This document shows, piece by piece, positions 10,053 to 21,753 of a DNA stretch of 64,000 nucleotides. The DNA comes from Pantoea agglomerans. GTDB taxonomy: Bacteria > Pseudomonadota > Gammaproteobacteria > Enterobacterales > Enterobacteriaceae. The notes under the pieces are model-generated. The model was not told where the DNA came from. It saw nothing but the letters and a program-made list of their open reading frames with translations, and did no database searches. The first letter of the stretch is position 1, and each line of letters opens with the position of its first letter. The translations under genes and the position numbers were made by a program. The stretch spans positions 1,240,001-1,304,000 of the forward strand of contig NZ_CP083809.1 in NCBI RefSeq assembly GCF_020149765.1, given 5' to 3'.

Positions 10053-10730
10053 ATGGACTATACGCTCACCCGCATAGACCCCAACGGTGGTGAGAACGAC
10101 CGTTATCCTCTGCAAAAACAGGAGATCGTTACCGATCCCCTTGAGCAGCACGTTCATCGCAGCGTCTACATGGGCAAGCTCGAGCATGCCCTGCATGACA
10201 TGGTGAACTGGGGCCGTAAGAACTCCCTGTGGCCCTATAACTTTGGTTTGTCCTGCTGCTACGTAGAGATGACCACCTCCTTTACCGCCGTGCACGACGT
10301 TGCGCGTTTCGGTGCGGAAGTGATGCGCGCCTCGCCGCGTCAGGCGGACTTTATGGTTATCGCCGGAACGCCTTTTACCAAAATGGCGCCGGTGATTCAG
10401 CGTCTCTATGACCAGATGCTGGAGCCGAAGTGGGTGATTTCGATGGGTGCCTGCGCCAACTCCGGCGGCATGTACGACATCTACTCCGTGGTGCAGGGCG
10501 TGGACAAATTCCTGCCGGTTGACGTCTATATCCCTGGCTGCCCGCCGCGCCCGGAAGCCTATATGCAGGCGCTGCTGCTGCTGCGCGAGTCGATTGGCAA
10601 AGAGCGCCGTCCGCTGTCGTGGGTTGTCGGCGATCAGGGCGTCTACCGCGCCAATATGCAGTCGGAACGTGAAAGAAAACGCGGTGAGCGCATCGCCGTA
10701 ACCACTCTTCGCGCCCCTGACGAAGTGTAA
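10053..10730 (+). CDS. nuoB: NADH-quinone oxidoreductase subunit B (N2 cluster)
   Basis: Carries the terminal [4Fe-4S] cluster N2 that passes electrons to ubiquinone. The 225-residue product has all four ligands: C68 and C69 (in [10 protein letters not shown]), C134 (in [10 protein letters not shown]) and C163 (in [10 protein letters not shown]). It lies 15 bp after nuoA. A 116-bp gap without a gene separates it from nuoC, a wider spacing than in most of the operon. Confidence 0.98.
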   Translation: MDYTLTRIDPNGGENDRYPLQKQEIVTDPLEQHVHRSVYMGKLEHALHDMVNWGRKNSLWPYNFGLSCCYVEMTTSFTAVHDVARFGAEVMRASPRQADFMVIAGTPFTKMAPVIQRLYDQMLEPKWVISMGACANSGGMYDIYSVVQGVDKFLPVDVYIPGCPPRPEAYMQALLLLRESIGKERRPLSWVVGDQGVYRANMQSERERKRGERIAVTTLRAPDEV

Positions 10731-10846
10731 GAACACCGTACATGGATGGATTCCACGCCCGCAGCAAAACATGACAATTTAATGCGCGGCCCATCCTGAC
10801 GCCTTCTTTTGAGTGCCTGGCGACAGGCCGGAATGGTGAGTAACGT

Positions 10847-12646
10847 ATGACAGATTTAACCACGCACGATCTCGCTCAGCCTGCATGGCAAACCCGGGAT
10901 CACCTGGATGACCCGGTGATCGGCGAGCTGCGTAACCGTTTTGGGCCGGATGCCTTTACCGTTCAGCCAACCCGCACCGGCATTCCTGTGGTCTGGGTAA
11001 AGCGCGAACAGCTGCTGGAGATTGTGACCTTCCTGCGTAAACTGCCGAAGCCGTACATCATGCTGTATGACCTGCATGGTATGGACGAGCGTTTACGTAC
11101 CCACCGCGCCGGTCTGCCTGCCGCGGATTTTTCTGTTTTCTATCATTTTCTGTCAATCGAGCGTAACCGCGACATCATGCTCAAGGTAGCGCTGGCGGAA
11201 AACGATCTGCATCTGCCGACGCTGACGAAAATCTTCCCGAACGCCAACTGGTACGAGCGCGAAACCTGGGAGATGTTCGGCGTAACCTTCGACGGCCACC
11301 CGCACCTGACGCGCATCATGATGCCGCAGACCTGGGAAGGCCATCCGCTGCGTAAAGATTACCCGGCGCGCGCGACAGAGTTCGATCCCTTTACGCTGAC
11401 CAAGCAGAAAGAAGACCTGGAGATGGAGGCGCTGACGTTCAAACCCGAAGACTGGGGCATGAAGCGCAGCACCAACAGCGAGGACTTTATGTTCCTCAAC
11501 CTGGGCCCGAACCACCCGTCGGCGCACGGTGCTTTCCGTATCATCCTGCAGCTGGATGGCGAAGAGATCGTCGACTGCGTGCCGGATATCGGCTATCACC
11601 ACCGCGGCGCAGAGAAGATGGGCGAGCGCCAGTCGTGGCACAGCTACATCCCCTATACCGACCGCGTGGAGTATCTCGGCGGCTGCGTTAACGAGATGCC
11701 TTACGTGCTGGCGGTAGAAAAGCTGGCTGGCATTGTGGTGCCGGATCGCGTCAACGTAATTCGCGTCATGCTCTCCGAGCTGTTCCGCATCAACAGCCAT
11801 CTGCTCTATATCTCAACCTTTATTCAGGACGTCGGCGCGATGACGCCGGTGTTCTTTGCCTTTACCGATCGCCAGAAGATTTATGACGTGGTCGAAGCCA
11901 TTACCGGCTTCCGTATGCACCCGGCCTGGTTCCGCATCGGCGGCGTGGCGCACGATCTGCCGAAGGGCTGGGAGCGCCTGCTGCGCGACTTCCTCGACTG
12001 GATGCCGAAGCGTCTGAAAGAGTATGACAAGGCCGCGCTGCGCAACAGCGTGCTGGTGGGCCGTTCCAAAGGCGTCGCCGCCTATAACATGGACGAGGCG
12101 CTGGCCTGGGGCACCACCGGCGCCGCGCTGCGCGCCACCGGGCTGGACTTCGACGTGCGTAAATGGCGTCCGTACTCAGGTTATGAAAACTTCGATTTTG
12201 AGATCCCGGTCGGCGCTGGCATCAGCGACGCCTATACCCGCGTACAGCTGAAGATGGAAGAGATGTGGCAGTCGCTGCGCATTCTTGAGCAGTGCCTGAA
12301 CAATATGCCGGAAGGGCCGTTTAAAGCGGATCACCCGCTGACTACGCCGCCGCCGAAAGAGCGTACGCTGCAGCATATCGAAACGCTGATCACGCACTTC
12401 CTGCAGGTCTCATGGGGTCCGGTGATGCCGGCCAATGAATCCTTCCAGATGATTGAGGCGACCAAAGGAATCAACAGCTACTACCTGACCAGCGACGGCA
12501 GCACCATGAGCTACCGCACCCGCGTGCGTACGCCGAGCTTCCCGCACCTGCAGCAGATCCCGTCGGTGATCCGCGGCAGCCTGGTATCCGACCTGATCGT
12601 TTACCTCGGTAGTATCGATTTTGTTATGTCAGACGTGGACCGCTAA
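10847..12646 (+). CDS. nuoC: NADH-quinone oxidoreductase fused subunit C/D
   Basis: A 599-residue fusion of the 30-kDa (NuoC, about residues 1-190) and 49-kDa (NuoD, about 210-599) subunits, the normal arrangement in enterobacteria, where it is named nuoC or nuoCD. The C part has [18 protein letters not shown] and HPLRKDYPA; the D part has [15 protein letters not shown] and [15 protein letters not shown], the segment that with NuoB forms the quinone-binding pocket, and ends with the family-typical [22 protein letters not shown] upstream of the ATG serves as the ribosome site. Confidence 0.98.
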   Translation: MTDLTTHDLAQPAWQTRDHLDDPVIGELRNRFGPDAFTVQPTRTGIPVVWVKREQLLEIVTFLRKLPKPYIMLYDLHGMDERLRTHRAGLPAADFSVFYHFLSIERNRDIMLKVALAENDLHLPTLTKIFPNANWYERETWEMFGVTFDGHPHLTRIMMPQTWEGHPLRKDYPARATEFDPFTLTKQKEDLEMEALTFKPEDWGMKRSTNSEDFMFLNLGPNHPSAHGAFRIILQLDGEEIVDCVPDIGYHHRGAEKMGERQSWHSYIPYTDRVEYLGGCVNEMPYVLAVEKLAGIVVPDRVNVIRVMLSELFRINSHLLYISTFIQDVGAMTPVFFAFTDRQKIYDVVEAITGFRMHPAWFRIGGVAHDLPKGWERLLRDFLDWMPKRLKEYDKAALRNSVLVGRSKGVAAYNMDEALAWGTTGAALRATGLDFDVRKWRPYSGYENFDFEIPVGAGISDAYTRVQLKMEEMWQSLRILEQCLNNMPEGPFKADHPLTTPPPKERTLQHIETLITHFLQVSWGPVMPANESFQMIEATKGINSYYLTSDGSTMSYRTRVRTPSFPHLQQIPSVIRGSLVSDLIVYLGSIDFVMSDVDR

Positions 12647-12648
12647 TT

Positions 12649-13164
12649 ATGCACGATCAAAAAATTGCCATTCATACGATCGACCCAACTGAGGTCTTCG
12701 TGCTGAGCGCGGAAGAGCATCACGCCATCGAGCACGAGAAACACCACTATGAAGATGCGCGCGCGGCGTCAATTGAAGCGCTGAAGATCGTGCAGAAGCA
12801 GCGCGGCTGGGTGCCAGACGGTGCCATCAACGCCATCGCCGAGGTGCTGGGCATTCCGGCCAGCGACGTTGAAGGGGTCGCCACCTTCTACAGCCAGATT
12901 TTCCGCCAGCCGGTTGGCCGTCACGTTATCCGCTATTGCGACAGCGTTGTGTGCCATATCACCGGCTATCAGGGCATTCAGGCGGCGCTGGAGCAGAATC
13001 TCAACATCAAGCCCGGCCAGACCACGGCGGACGGTCGCTTTACGCTGCTGCCCACCTGCTGCCTGGGCAACTGCGACAAAGGCCCGACCATGATGGTGGA
13101 TGAAGATACCCACGTTCATCTGACGCCGGAAGGCATCGCCTCGCTACTGGAGCAGTATCAATGA
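12649..13164 (+). CDS. nuoE: NADH-quinone oxidoreductase subunit E (N1a cluster)
   Basis: Thioredoxin-like subunit of the NADH-input module holding [2Fe-2S] cluster N1a. The ligands are C97 and C102 ([10 protein letters not shown]) and C138 and C142 ([12 protein letters not shown]). The 171-residue product is about five residues longer than the E. coli protein at its N-terminus. The start follows the nuoCD stop by two bases with little ribosome site of its own, so translation is probably coupled. The end overlaps nuoF in an ATGA arrangement. Confidence 0.97.
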   Translation: MHDQKIAIHTIDPTEVFVLSAEEHHAIEHEKHHYEDARAASIEALKIVQKQRGWVPDGAINAIAEVLGIPASDVEGVATFYSQIFRQPVGRHVIRYCDSVVCHITGYQGIQAALEQNLNIKPGQTTADGRFTLLPTCCLGNCDKGPTMMVDEDTHVHLTPEGIASLLEQYQ

Positions 13165-14507
13165 CCATCAAACAGATCATTCGTACTGCGGAAACGCACC
13201 CGCTGACCTGGCGCATGCGCGATGACAAGCAGCCGGTATGGTTCGAAGAGTACCGCAGCAAAAACGGCTATGCCGGCGCGGAAAAAGCGCTGAAAGGCAT
13301 GGCACCGGACGAGATTGTTGCGGCAGTTAAAGATTCCGGCCTGAAAGGGCGCGGCGGCGCGGGCTTCTCCACCGGTCTTAAGTGGAGCCTGATGCCGAAA
13401 GATGAGTCCATGAACATCCGTTACCTGCTGTGTAACGCCGATGAAATGGAGCCGGGCACCTATAAAGACCGCCTGCTGATGGAGCAGATGCCGCACCAGC
13501 TGGTGGAAGGCATGCTGATCAGCGCCTTCGCCCTGAAAGCCTATCGCGGCTATATCTTCCTGCGCGGCGAATATATCGAGGCGGCGGTCAACCTGCGTCG
13601 CGCCATCGCGGAAGCGACCGAAGCGGGCTTCCTCGGCAAGAACATTCTCGGCACCGGCTTTGACTTTGAGCTGATTGTCCACACCGGCGCTGGCCGCTAT
13701 ATCTGCGGCGAAGAGACGGCGCTGATCAACTCGCTGGAAGGGCGTCGCGCCAATCCGCGCTCCAAGCCTCCATTCCCGGCGAGCGCGGGCGCGTGGGGCA
13801 AGCCGACCTGCGTTAACAACGTAGAGACGCTCTCGAACGTTCCGGCGATCCTGGCGAACGGCGTCGAGTGGTACAAAGGCCTGTCGAAAAGCGAAGATGC
13901 CGGCACCAAGATGATGGGCTTCTCTGGCCGCGTGAAAAACCCAGGGGTGTGGGAACTGCCGTTCGGCATCACCGCACGCGAGATTCTGGAAGATTACGCT
14001 GGCGGGATGCGCGACGGTCTGCGCTTTAAAGCCTGGCAGCCGGGCGGCGCGGGCACCGACTTCCTCACCGAGCAGCATCTCGATCTGCCGATGGAATTTG
14101 CCAGCATTGGCAAAGCGGGCAGCCGTCTCGGCACGGCGCTGGCAATGGCGGTGGATCACGAGATCAATATGGTGTCGCTGGTGCGTAACCTTGAAGAGTT
14201 CTTCGCGCGCGAATCCTGCGGCTGGTGTACGCCGTGCCGCGACGGCCTGCCGTGGAGCGTGAAGATCCTGCGCGCGCTGGAGCAGGGCAAAGGTCAGCCG
14301 GGCGATATCGAAACCCTGCTGCAGCTTTGCCGCCAGCTCGGCCCAGGTAAAACCTTTTGCGCCCACGCGCCTGGCGCGGTGGAACCGCTGCAGAGCGCGA
14401 TTAAATATTTCCGTGAAGAGTTTGAAGCCGGCATGGCACCGCAGGTGTTTGGCAATACGCGCGCGATTAGCGGTATTCAGCCTAACCTGCTGAAAGCGCG
14501 CTGGTAA
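13161..14507 (+). CDS. nuoF: NADH-quinone oxidoreductase subunit F (NADH/FMN site)
   Basis: Binds NADH and FMN and carries [4Fe-4S] cluster N3. The 448-residue product has GRGGAGF (residues 63-69) of the NADH/FMN pocket, a second glycine-rich [16 protein letters not shown], and the cluster ligands C353, C356 and C359 ([12 protein letters not shown]) with a fourth in [11 protein letters not shown]. It overlaps the nuoE stop by four bases. About 100 bp follow before nuoG, including a small GCTCGT/ACGAGC stem at 14573-14589. Confidence 0.98.
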   Translation: MTIKQIIRTAETHPLTWRMRDDKQPVWFEEYRSKNGYAGAEKALKGMAPDEIVAAVKDSGLKGRGGAGFSTGLKWSLMPKDESMNIRYLLCNADEMEPGTYKDRLLMEQMPHQLVEGMLISAFALKAYRGYIFLRGEYIEAAVNLRRAIAEATEAGFLGKNILGTGFDFELIVHTGAGRYICGEETALINSLEGRRANPRSKPPFPASAGAWGKPTCVNNVETLSNVPAILANGVEWYKGLSKSEDAGTKMMGFSGRVKNPGVWELPFGITAREILEDYAGGMRDGLRFKAWQPGGAGTDFLTEQHLDLPMEFASIGKAGSRLGTALAMAVDHEINMVSLVRNLEEFFARESCGWCTPCRDGLPWSVKILRALEQGKGQPGDIETLLQLCRQLGPGKTFCAHAPGAVEPLQSAIKYFREEFEAGMAPQVFGNTRAISGIQPNLLKARW

Positions 14508-14610
14508 TTCGCCGCAGCACACGGAACCGGCTCTGCGCCGCAGCCCCCTGACCGGGGCGAGAATATGATTAACGCTCGTCTCTGACGAGCCTTACGGAAG
14601 CATGTTCACT

Positions 14611-17334
14611 ATGGCTACAATCCATGTAGACGGTAAAGAATATGATGTGAACGGGGCGGACAACCTGCTGCAGGCGTGTCTCTCTCTGGGCCTTGATATT
14701 CCTTATTTTTGCTGGCATCCGGCGCTGGGAAGCGTTGGGGCTTGCCGCCAGTGCGCGGTGAAGCAATTCCAGAACGCCGAGGATACCCGCGGCCGTCTCG
14801 TCATGTCCTGCATGACGCCGGCCTCCGACGGCACCTTTATCTCCATTGACGACAGCGAAGCGAAAGAGTTTCGCGAAAGCGTGGTGGAGTGGCTGATGAC
14901 CAACCACCCGCACGACTGCCCGGTGTGCGAAGAGGGCGGCAACTGTCACCTGCAGGATATGACGGTAATGACCGGTCATAGCTTCCGCCGCTACCGCTTT
15001 ACTAAACGCACCCACCAGAATCAGGATCTCGGCCCGTTCATCTCTCATGAAATGAACCGCTGTATCGCCTGCTACCGCTGCGTGCGTTACTACAAAGATT
15101 ATGCCGACGGTAAAGATCTGGGCGTCTACGGCGCGCACGACAACGTCTACTTCGGCCGTCCGGAAGAGGGCACGCTGGAGAGCGAATTCTCCGGCAACCT
15201 GGTGGAGATCTGCCCGACCGGCGTCTTCACCGATAAAACCCACTCCGAACGCTACAACCGTAAATGGGATATGCAGTTCGCGCCGAGCATCTGTCAGCAG
15301 TGCAGCGTCGGCTGTAACACCAGCCCGGGCGAGCGCTACGGCGAACTGCGTCGTATCGAAAACCGCTACAACGGCACGGTTAACCACTACTTCCTCTGCG
15401 ACCGCGGTCGTTTCGGCTACGGCTACGTCAACCGTCAGGATCGCCCACGTCACCCGGCGCTGCTGCGCGGCAACGACTGGGTGCAGCTGAATGCAGAGCA
15501 GGCGGTTAACGCGGCGGCTGACGTTCTGCGTCAGGCGAAGCGCGCGATCGGCATCGGCTCTCCGCGCGCCAGCGTTGAGAGCAACTTTGCGCTGCGCGAG
15601 TTGGTTGGCGCGGAAAACTTCTCTACCGGCATGCCGGCGGGAGAACAGGCGCGCCTGGAGCTGATGCTGAAAGTGCTGCGCGAAAGCGGCATCTATACGC
15701 CGTCGCTGCGTGAAATGGAAAGCTACGACGCGGTGCTGGTGCTGGGCGAAGATCTGACCCAGGTCGGCGCGCGCGTGGCGCTCTCGGTGCGACAGGCGGT
15801 AAAAGGCAAAGCGCGCGACATGGCCGCGGCGCAGAAAGTCGCCGACTGGCAGATCGCCGCGATTATGAATATCGGTCAGCACGCCAAACATCCGCTGTTC
15901 GTCACTCACGTCGATGAGACGCGACTCGACGATATCGCCGCGTGGAGCTATCGCGCCCCGGTGGAAGATCAGGCGCGTCTCGGCTTCGCTATCGCCAGCG
16001 CGCTGGATGAAAGTGCGCCAGCGGTCAGCGATTTTGACAGCAGCCTGAACGGCAAGCTGGACGTGGTGGTGCAGGCGCTCGCCGGTGCGAAAAAACCGCT
16101 GATTATTTCCGGCACCCACTCGGGCAGCACGGCGATGATCGAAGCGGCGGCTAACGTGGCGAAAGCGCTGAAAGCGCGCGGCGCGGACGTCGGCATCACG
16201 CTGCTGGCCAGTGCGGCCAACAGCATGGGCCTGGGCCTGATGGGCGGCAACACCCTCGACAGCGCGCTGGAACAGCTGCGAAGCGGCGAAGCGGATACGG
16301 TGGTGGTGCTGGAGAACGATCTCTACCGTCACGCGCCGAAGGCGCTGGTGGATGCGGCGCTGGCTAACGCCACCAATGTGATTGTGGTCGATCATCAGCG
16401 CACCGCCACGCTGGAGAAAGCGGGCCTTGTGCTCTCTACCGCCAGCTTTGCCGAAAGTGACGGCACCTCGATTAACCATGAAGGCCGCGCGCAGCGCTTC
16501 TTCCAGGTTTACGATCCCGCCTACTACGACAACAGCATCGTGATGCTGGAGAGCTGGCGCTGGCTGCACTCGCTGCACAGCACGCTGGAGAGCCGTCATC
16601 CCGACTGGACGCAGCTCGATCACGTTATCGACGCCGTGGTAGCGAAGCTGCCGCAGCTGAAAGGCATTAAAGAGGCGGCGCCGGACGCCAGCTTCCGTAT
16701 CCGTGGGCAAAAACTGGCGCGTTCGCCAATTCGCTCCAGCGGACGCACCGCCGCGCGCGCCAATATCAGCGTGCACGAGCCGCGTCAGCCGCAGGATCGG
16801 GACACGATGTTCGCCTTCTCCATGGAAGGGAACAACCAGCCGAGCGCGCCGCGTTCGCAAATTCCGTTCGCCTGGGCGCCAGGCTGGAACTCCCCGCAGG
16901 CGTGGAACAAGTTCCAGGCTGAAGTGGGCGGCAAGCTGCGCAACGGCGATCCCGGCGTGCGTCTGTTTGAGGCGGGCGACGCGTCGCTGCCGTGGTTCAC
17001 CGAGGTACCAGCCGCGTTTATCAGCGGCGATCGCTGGCGCGTAGCGCCTTGCTACCAGCTGTTTGGCAGCGAGGAGATGTCTCAGCGTTCCCCGGTATTC
17101 CAGAAGCGCATGCCGCAGCCGATGCTGGTCATCAACCAGCAGGACGCGGCGAAGCTGGGCGTAAACGAAGGCGCGGCGGTGGAGTTCAGCTGTTCGGGCG
17201 AGACCCTGCGTCTGCCGGTGCGCATCTCCAGCGCGCTGCAGCCGGGCCAGATTGGCCTGCCGCTGGGTATGCCGGGCGTGCCGCCGTTCCTGGCGGGCGC
17301 GCACATTGACAAACTGCAGGAGGCGGCGCAATGA
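14611..17334 (+). CDS. nuoG: NADH-quinone oxidoreductase subunit G
   Basis: The largest peripheral subunit, 907 residues (908 in E. coli), holding several Fe-S clusters. The N-terminal [2Fe-2S] ligands are C34, C45, C48 and C67; the His-Cys motif [12 protein letters not shown] and the [11 protein letters not shown] and CQQCSVGC motifs carry the [4Fe-4S] clusters, the last including the extra N7-type cluster of this lineage. The rest is a molybdopterin-oxidoreductase-like fold without its cofactor. The ATG at 14611 ([12 protein letters not shown]) is preferred over one at 14602, which would touch the GGAAG ribosome site. The stop overlaps the nuoH start. Confidence 0.97.
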   Translation: MATIHVDGKEYDVNGADNLLQACLSLGLDIPYFCWHPALGSVGACRQCAVKQFQNAEDTRGRLVMSCMTPASDGTFISIDDSEAKEFRESVVEWLMTNHPHDCPVCEEGGNCHLQDMTVMTGHSFRRYRFTKRTHQNQDLGPFISHEMNRCIACYRCVRYYKDYADGKDLGVYGAHDNVYFGRPEEGTLESEFSGNLVEICPTGVFTDKTHSERYNRKWDMQFAPSICQQCSVGCNTSPGERYGELRRIENRYNGTVNHYFLCDRGRFGYGYVNRQDRPRHPALLRGNDWVQLNAEQAVNAAADVLRQAKRAIGIGSPRASVESNFALRELVGAENFSTGMPAGEQARLELMLKVLRESGIYTPSLREMESYDAVLVLGEDLTQVGARVALSVRQAVKGKARDMAAAQKVADWQIAAIMNIGQHAKHPLFVTHVDETRLDDIAAWSYRAPVEDQARLGFAIASALDESAPAVSDFDSSLNGKLDVVVQALAGAKKPLIISGTHSGSTAMIEAAANVAKALKARGADVGITLLASAANSMGLGLMGGNTLDSALEQLRSGEADTVVVLENDLYRHAPKALVDAALANATNVIVVDHQRTATLEKAGLVLSTASFAESDGTSINHEGRAQRFFQVYDPAYYDNSIVMLESWRWLHSLHSTLESRHPDWTQLDHVIDAVVAKLPQLKGIKEAAPDASFRIRGQKLARSPIRSSGRTAARANISVHEPRQPQDRDTMFAFSMEGNNQPSAPRSQIPFAWAPGWNSPQAWNKFQAEVGGKLRNGDPGVRLFEAGDASLPWFTEVPAAFISGDRWRVAPCYQLFGSEEMSQRSPVFQKRMPQPMLVINQQDAAKLGVNEGAAVEFSCSGETLRLPVRISSALQPGQIGLPLGMPGVPPFLAGAHIDKLQEAAQ

Positions 17335-18308
17335 GCTGGTTAACACCGGACGTTATCGACATCATTCTGACCGTGGTCAAAGCGATTGTCATTCTGCTGG
17401 TCGTGGTGGCGTGCGGCGCCTTTATGAGCTTCGCCGAACGTCGACTGCTCGGGCTGTGGCAGAACCGCTACGGGCCGAACCGCGTAGGCTGGGGCGGTTC
17501 GCTCCAGCTGGCAGCGGACATGATCAAAATGTTCTTTAAAGAGGACTGGGTTCCGCCCTTTACCGACCGCTTTATCTTTACCCTGGCGCCGGTCATTGCC
17601 TTCGTTTCCCTGCTGCTGGCGTTCGCCATCGTGCCGGTGTCGCCGAGCTGGATGGTGACCGACCTTAACATCGGGCTGCTCTTCTTCCTGATGATGGCGG
17701 GTCTGGCTGTCTATGCGGTGCTGTTCGCCGGCTGGTCGAGTAACAACAAATACTCGCTGCTGGGCGCGATGCGCGCTTCCGCGCAGACGCTGAGCTACGA
17801 AGTCTTTCTCGGCCTGTCGCTGATGGGCGTAGTGGCACAGGCGGGCTCGTTCAATATGACCGCTATCGTTGAGAGCCAGACGCATCTGTGGAACATCATC
17901 CCGCAGTTCTTCGGCTTCCTGACCTTCTGTATCGCAGGCGTAGCGGTGTGTCACCGTCATCCATTCGATCAGCCGGAAGCGGAGCAGGAGCTGGCGGACG
18001 GCTATCACATCGAATATGCCGGTATGAAGTTCGGCCTGTTCTTCGTCGGCGAGTATGTGGCTATCACCACCGTCTCGGCGCTGATTGTGACGCTGTTCTT
18101 CGGTGGCTGGCAGGGGCCGTTCCTGCCGCCTTTCATCTGGTTCGCCCTGAAAACGGCGTTCTTTATGGTGATGTTTATCCTGATTCGTGCTGCGCTCCCG
18201 CGTCCACGCTATGACCAGGTGCTGTCGTTCGGCTGGAAAGTCTGTCTGCCGTTGACGCTGTTGAACCTGCTGGCGACCGCCGCAGTGATTCTGTACAACG
18301 CGCAGTAA
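17331..18308 (+). CDS. nuoH: NADH-quinone oxidoreductase subunit H
   Basis: Eight-helix membrane subunit that joins the peripheral and membrane arms and forms part of the quinone chamber; 325 residues as in E. coli. The conserved [18 protein letters not shown] loop and the cytoplasmic acidic loop [20 protein letters not shown], which carries the residues thought to couple quinone reduction to proton movement, are intact. It overlaps nuoG by four bases. Confidence 0.98.
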   Translation: MSWLTPDVIDIILTVVKAIVILLVVVACGAFMSFAERRLLGLWQNRYGPNRVGWGGSLQLAADMIKMFFKEDWVPPFTDRFIFTLAPVIAFVSLLLAFAIVPVSPSWMVTDLNIGLLFFLMMAGLAVYAVLFAGWSSNNKYSLLGAMRASAQTLSYEVFLGLSLMGVVAQAGSFNMTAIVESQTHLWNIIPQFFGFLTFCIAGVAVCHRHPFDQPEAEQELADGYHIEYAGMKFGLFFVGEYVAITTVSALIVTLFFGGWQGPFLPPFIWFALKTAFFMVMFILIRAALPRPRYDQVLSFGWKVCLPLTLLNLLATAAVILYNAQ

Positions 18309-18319
18309 GAGGTGTTGAG

Positions 18320-18862
18320 ATGACTTTAAAAGATATTGTCGTTGGCTTCGGCACGACAGTGCGCAGTATCTGGATGATTGGCATGCATGCCTTCGCCAAA
18401 CGCGAAACTCAGATGTACCCGGAAGAGCCGGTCTATTTGCCGCCGCGCTACCGCGGACGCATCGTGCTGACGCGCGATCCCGACGGCGAAGAGCGCTGCG
18501 TCGCCTGTAACCTCTGCGCGGTGGCCTGTCCGGTCAGCTGCATCTCGCTGCAGAAAGCAGAGACCAAAGATGGCCGCTGGTACCCGGAGTTCTTCCGCAT
18601 CAACTTCTCGCGCTGCATCTTCTGCGGGATGTGCGAAGAGGCCTGCCCGACCACCGCGATCCAGCTGACGCCCGACTTCGAGCTGGGCGAATTCAAACGC
18701 CAGGATCTGGTGTATGAAAAAGAGGATCTGCTGATCTCCGGTACGGGCAAATACCACGAGTACAACTTCTACCGCATGGCAGGTATGGCGATCGAAGGGA
18801 AAGAGAAGGGCGACGCCGAAAACGAAGCCAAACCCATCGACGTCAAAGGCTTGTTACCTTAA
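18320..18862 (+). CDS. nuoI: NADH-quinone oxidoreductase subunit I (2 x [4Fe-4S])
   Basis: Ferredoxin-like subunit carrying clusters N6a and N6b between NuoG and NuoB. Both CxxCxxCxxxCP motifs are complete: C60-C63-C66-C70 and C99-C102-C105-C109. The 180-residue length equals the E. coli protein, and the short N-terminal amphipathic segment ([13 protein letters not shown]) would lie against the membrane. It follows nuoH by 11 bp. Confidence 0.98.
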   Translation: MTLKDIVVGFGTTVRSIWMIGMHAFAKRETQMYPEEPVYLPPRYRGRIVLTRDPDGEERCVACNLCAVACPVSCISLQKAETKDGRWYPEFFRINFSRCIFCGMCEEACPTTAIQLTPDFELGEFKRQDLVYEKEDLLISGTGKYHEYNFYRMAGMAIEGKEKGDAENEAKPIDVKGLLP

Positions 18863-18872
18863 GGAGCCCGGC

Positions 18873-19412
18873 ATGGAAATTGCGTTTTATCTTTGCGGAC
18901 TGGTGGCGGTGCTGACGACGCTGCGCGTCATTACCCACACCAATCCGGTACATGCGCTGCTGTACCTGATCGTGTCGCTGCTCTCCGTCGCGGGCGTCTT
19001 CTTTTCGCTCGGCGCCTATTTCGCCGGCGCGCTGGAGATCATTGTTTACGCCGGTGCCATTATGGTGCTGTTCGTCTTCGTCGTGATGATGCTTAACATG
19101 GGCAACGCCACGGTGAAGCAGGAGCGCGACTGGCTGCAGCCGTCGCTTTGGATTGGTCCGGGCATCGTCTCTCTGCTGCTGCTGGTGGTTATGGTTTACG
19201 CCATTCTGACCGCCAACGATCAGGGCATCGACGGCACGGTTATCGACGCCAAAGCGGTAGGCATCAGCCTGTTCGGTCCTTATGTTCTGGCGGTTGAGCT
19301 CGCCTCAATGCTGCTGCTGGCAGGGCTGGTGGTCGCGTTCCACGTCGGACGCGAAGAGCGTCAGGGCGAAGTGCTGAGCAACCGTGACGCCAATAAGGAG
19401 GAGCACGCATGA
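18873..19412 (+). CDS. nuoJ: NADH-quinone oxidoreductase subunit J
   Basis: Five-helix membrane subunit of complex I. The conserved third helix [20 protein letters not shown], whose bulge changes during turnover in related enzymes, is intact. The 179-residue product begins [19 protein letters not shown] after an AAGGAG ribosome site and its last codons overlap nuoK as ATGA. Confidence 0.97.
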   Translation: MEIAFYLCGLVAVLTTLRVITHTNPVHALLYLIVSLLSVAGVFFSLGAYFAGALEIIVYAGAIMVLFVFVVMMLNMGNATVKQERDWLQPSLWIGPGIVSLLLLVVMVYAILTANDQGIDGTVIDAKAVGISLFGPYVLAVELASMLLLAGLVVAFHVGREERQGEVLSNRDANKEEHA

Positions 19413-19711
19413 TCCCGTTACAACACGGCTTAATTCTTGCCGCCGTGCTGTTTGTCCTTGGACTGACATCACTGGTGATGCGCCGCAACCTGCTGTTTAT
19501 GCTGATCGGCCTTGAGATTATGATCAACGCGGCCGCGCTGGCGCTGGTGGTAGCAGGCAGCTACTGGGGACAGGCGGATGGGCAGGTGATGTATATCCTG
19601 GCGATCAGCCTGGCGGCGGCGGAAGCCAGCATTGGCCTGGCGCTGCTGCTCCAGCTCTATCGTCGTCGTCAGACGCTGAACATTGATACTGTGAGCGAGA
19701 TGCGCGGATGA
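19409..19711 (+). CDS. nuoK: NADH-quinone oxidoreductase subunit K
   Basis: Three-helix, 100-residue membrane subunit homologous to MrpC. The two membrane glutamates needed for proton transfer are present, in [13 protein letters not shown] and in [14 protein letters not shown]. It overlaps both nuoJ and nuoL by four bases, so translation of J, K and L is coupled. Confidence 0.98.
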   Translation: MIPLQHGLILAAVLFVLGLTSLVMRRNLLFMLIGLEIMINAAALALVVAGSYWGQADGQVMYILAISLAAAEASIGLALLLQLYRRRQTLNIDTVSEMRG

Positions 19712-21543
19712 ATCTTCTCTACTTAACAATCCTGTTTCCGCTAATCGGCTTCCTGCTGTTGGCGTTTTCGCGTGGTCGCTGGTCGGAGAACCTGTCGGCC
19801 GCAATCGGTATGGGCTCAGTGGGTCTGGCGGCGCTGGTGACGCTTTATGTCGGCATCGACTTTTTCGCCAACGGCCAGCAGCCCTTTAGCCAGGCGCTCT
19901 GGACCTGGATGCAGGTCGGCAACTTCGACATTAAAGTCAATCTGACGCTGGACGGCCTCTCTCTTACCATGCTGTCGGTGGTGACCGGCGTCGGCTTCCT
20001 GATCCATATGTTCGCCTCCTGGTATATGCGCGGTGAAGAGGGCTATTCCCGCTTCTTCGCCTACACCAACCTGTTCATCGCGAGCATGGTGGTGCTGGTG
20101 CTGGCCGACAACCTGATGCTGATGTATCTGGGCTGGGAAGGGGTAGGGCTCTGCTCCTATCTGCTGATCGGCTTCTACTACAGCAATCCGGAAAACGGCA
20201 AGGCGGCGATGAAGGCCTTTATCATCACCCGCGTCGGTGACGTCTTTCTCGCCTTTGCGCTGTTTATCCTCTACAACGAACTGGGCACGCTCAACTTCCG
20301 CGAGATGATGGAACTGGCGCCGCAGCACTTTGCGGCGGACAACCATATGCTGCAGTGGGCGACGCTGATGCTGCTGGGCGGCGCGGTAGGTAAATCGGCG
20401 CAGCTGCCGCTGCAAACCTGGCTGGCGGACGCGATGGCCGGTCCGACGCCGGTATCGGCGCTGATCCACGCCGCGACCATGGTAACGGCAGGCGTCTATC
20501 TGATCGCCCGCACCCATGGCCTGTTCCTGCTGACGCCGGATGTGCTGCATCTGGTGGGTATCGTCGGCGCGGTTACGCTGGTGCTGGCGGGCTTCGCCGC
20601 GCTGGTACAGACCGATATCAAGCGCGTGCTCGCCTACTCGACCATGAGCCAGATCGGCTATATGTTCCTGGCGCTCGGCGTACAGGCGTGGGACGCAGCG
20701 ATTTTCCACCTGATGACGCACGCGTTCTTTAAAGCGCTGCTGTTCCTCTCCTCTGGTTCGGTGATCCTCGCCTGCCATCACGAGCAGAACATCTTTAAAA
20801 TGGGCGGCCTGCGTAAAAGCATTCCGCTGGTCTATGTCTGCTTCCTGGTGGGCGGCGCCGCGCTGGCTGCGCTGCCGCTGATTACGGCAGGCTTCTACAG
20901 TAAAGATGAGATTCTGTTTGGCGCGCTGGCGAACGGCCACATCAACCTGATGGTGGCGGGCCTGGTGGGCGCCTTCCTGACCTCGATCTATACCTTCCGC
21001 ATGATCTTTATCGTGTTCCACGGTAAAGAGCAGATTCACGCCCATGCGGGTAAAGGCATTACTCATCATCTGCCGCTGATTGTGCTGCTGGTGCTGTCGA
21101 CCTTTGTTGGCGCGCTGATTACGCCACCGCTGGCGGGCGTGCTGCCGCACAGCGAAACCGGCGAAGCGGGCAAGGTCGGACTGGAGATCGCCTCCGGCGT
21201 GGTCGCCGTAGTGGGCATTCTGATCGCCGCCGCGCTCTGGCTGGGCAAACGCCAGCTGGTGAGCCGCGTCGCCAGCAGCGCCCCGGGCCGCTTCTTCGGC
21301 ACCTGGTGGTTCGCCGCATGGGGCTTCGACTGGCTCTATGACAAAGTGTTCGTCAAACCCTATCTCGGTATCGCCTGGCTGCTGCAGCGCGACCCGCTGA
21401 ATGCGTTGATGAATCTGCCTGCGCTGGTGTCGCGTATCGGCAATAAAGGCCTGGTGGTCAGCGAAAACGGCTATCTGCGCTGGTATGTCGCCTCAATGAG
21501 CATCGGCGCCGTGGTGGTGCTGGCGCTGATGCTGGTGGTTTAA
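19708..21543 (+). CDS. nuoL: NADH-quinone oxidoreductase subunit L (antiporter-like)
   Basis: Distal proton-pumping subunit with the long lateral helix at its C-terminus; 611 residues (613 in E. coli). The antiporter-like core carries the key glutamate in [17 protein letters not shown] and lysines in the [16 protein letters not shown] and [23 protein letters not shown] segments. The gene overlaps nuoK. Unlike the neighbouring junctions it is followed by a 210-bp gap before nuoM. Confidence 0.98.
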   Translation: MNLLYLTILFPLIGFLLLAFSRGRWSENLSAAIGMGSVGLAALVTLYVGIDFFANGQQPFSQALWTWMQVGNFDIKVNLTLDGLSLTMLSVVTGVGFLIHMFASWYMRGEEGYSRFFAYTNLFIASMVVLVLADNLMLMYLGWEGVGLCSYLLIGFYYSNPENGKAAMKAFIITRVGDVFLAFALFILYNELGTLNFREMMELAPQHFAADNHMLQWATLMLLGGAVGKSAQLPLQTWLADAMAGPTPVSALIHAATMVTAGVYLIARTHGLFLLTPDVLHLVGIVGAVTLVLAGFAALVQTDIKRVLAYSTMSQIGYMFLALGVQAWDAAIFHLMTHAFFKALLFLSSGSVILACHHEQNIFKMGGLRKSIPLVYVCFLVGGAALAALPLITAGFYSKDEILFGALANGHINLMVAGLVGAFLTSIYTFRMIFIVFHGKEQIHAHAGKGITHHLPLIVLLVLSTFVGALITPPLAGVLPHSETGEAGKVGLEIASGVVAVVGILIAAALWLGKRQLVSRVASSAPGRFFGTWWFAAWGFDWLYDKVFVKPYLGIAWLLQRDPLNALMNLPALVSRIGNKGLVVSENGYLRWYVASMSIGAVVVLALMLVV

Positions 21544-21554
21544 GGTTGATGAGC

Positions 21555-21577
21555 GGGGCGGCTCGGCGAGTCGCCCC
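21555..21577 (+). other. strong hairpin in the nuoL-nuoM gap
   Basis: A 10-bp stem (GGGGCGGCTC paired with GAGTCGCCCC, one G-T pair, GGC loop) begins 12 bases after the nuoL stop. No T tract follows, so it is not a standard terminator; it may stabilise an mRNA end or mark a processing site. Confidence 0.6.
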
Positions 21578-21753
21578 AGGTCAAGAATGTTAAAAATTGC
21601 CCATTATGAGGGCGTTATCGGCGCAGTCAGTTTCGCTACCGCCAGCGCAGCAACCGGATGGTACTCAGGTACGTAAGGGTTGCGAGCCGGGCCGGGGGCA
21701 AAGCTGACCAGCAGGATAGCCCGAAGACAGGCAGAAAAAAGGGAAAGACTTCA

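Noticed and set aside
10741..10773. Ten-codon ORF in the nuoB-nuoC gap
   Set aside because: No ribosome site precedes the ATG; expected by chance in 116 bp.
13158..14522. Long open frame antisense to nuoF
   Set aside because: Shadow of nuoF in GC-rich coding DNA; no ribosome site or recognisable domain.
14569..17346. Very long open frame antisense to nuoG (about 925 codons)
   Set aside because: It mirrors the codon pattern of the strongly supported nuoG, has arginine- and histidine-rich composition typical of shadow frames in GC-rich DNA, and matches no family.
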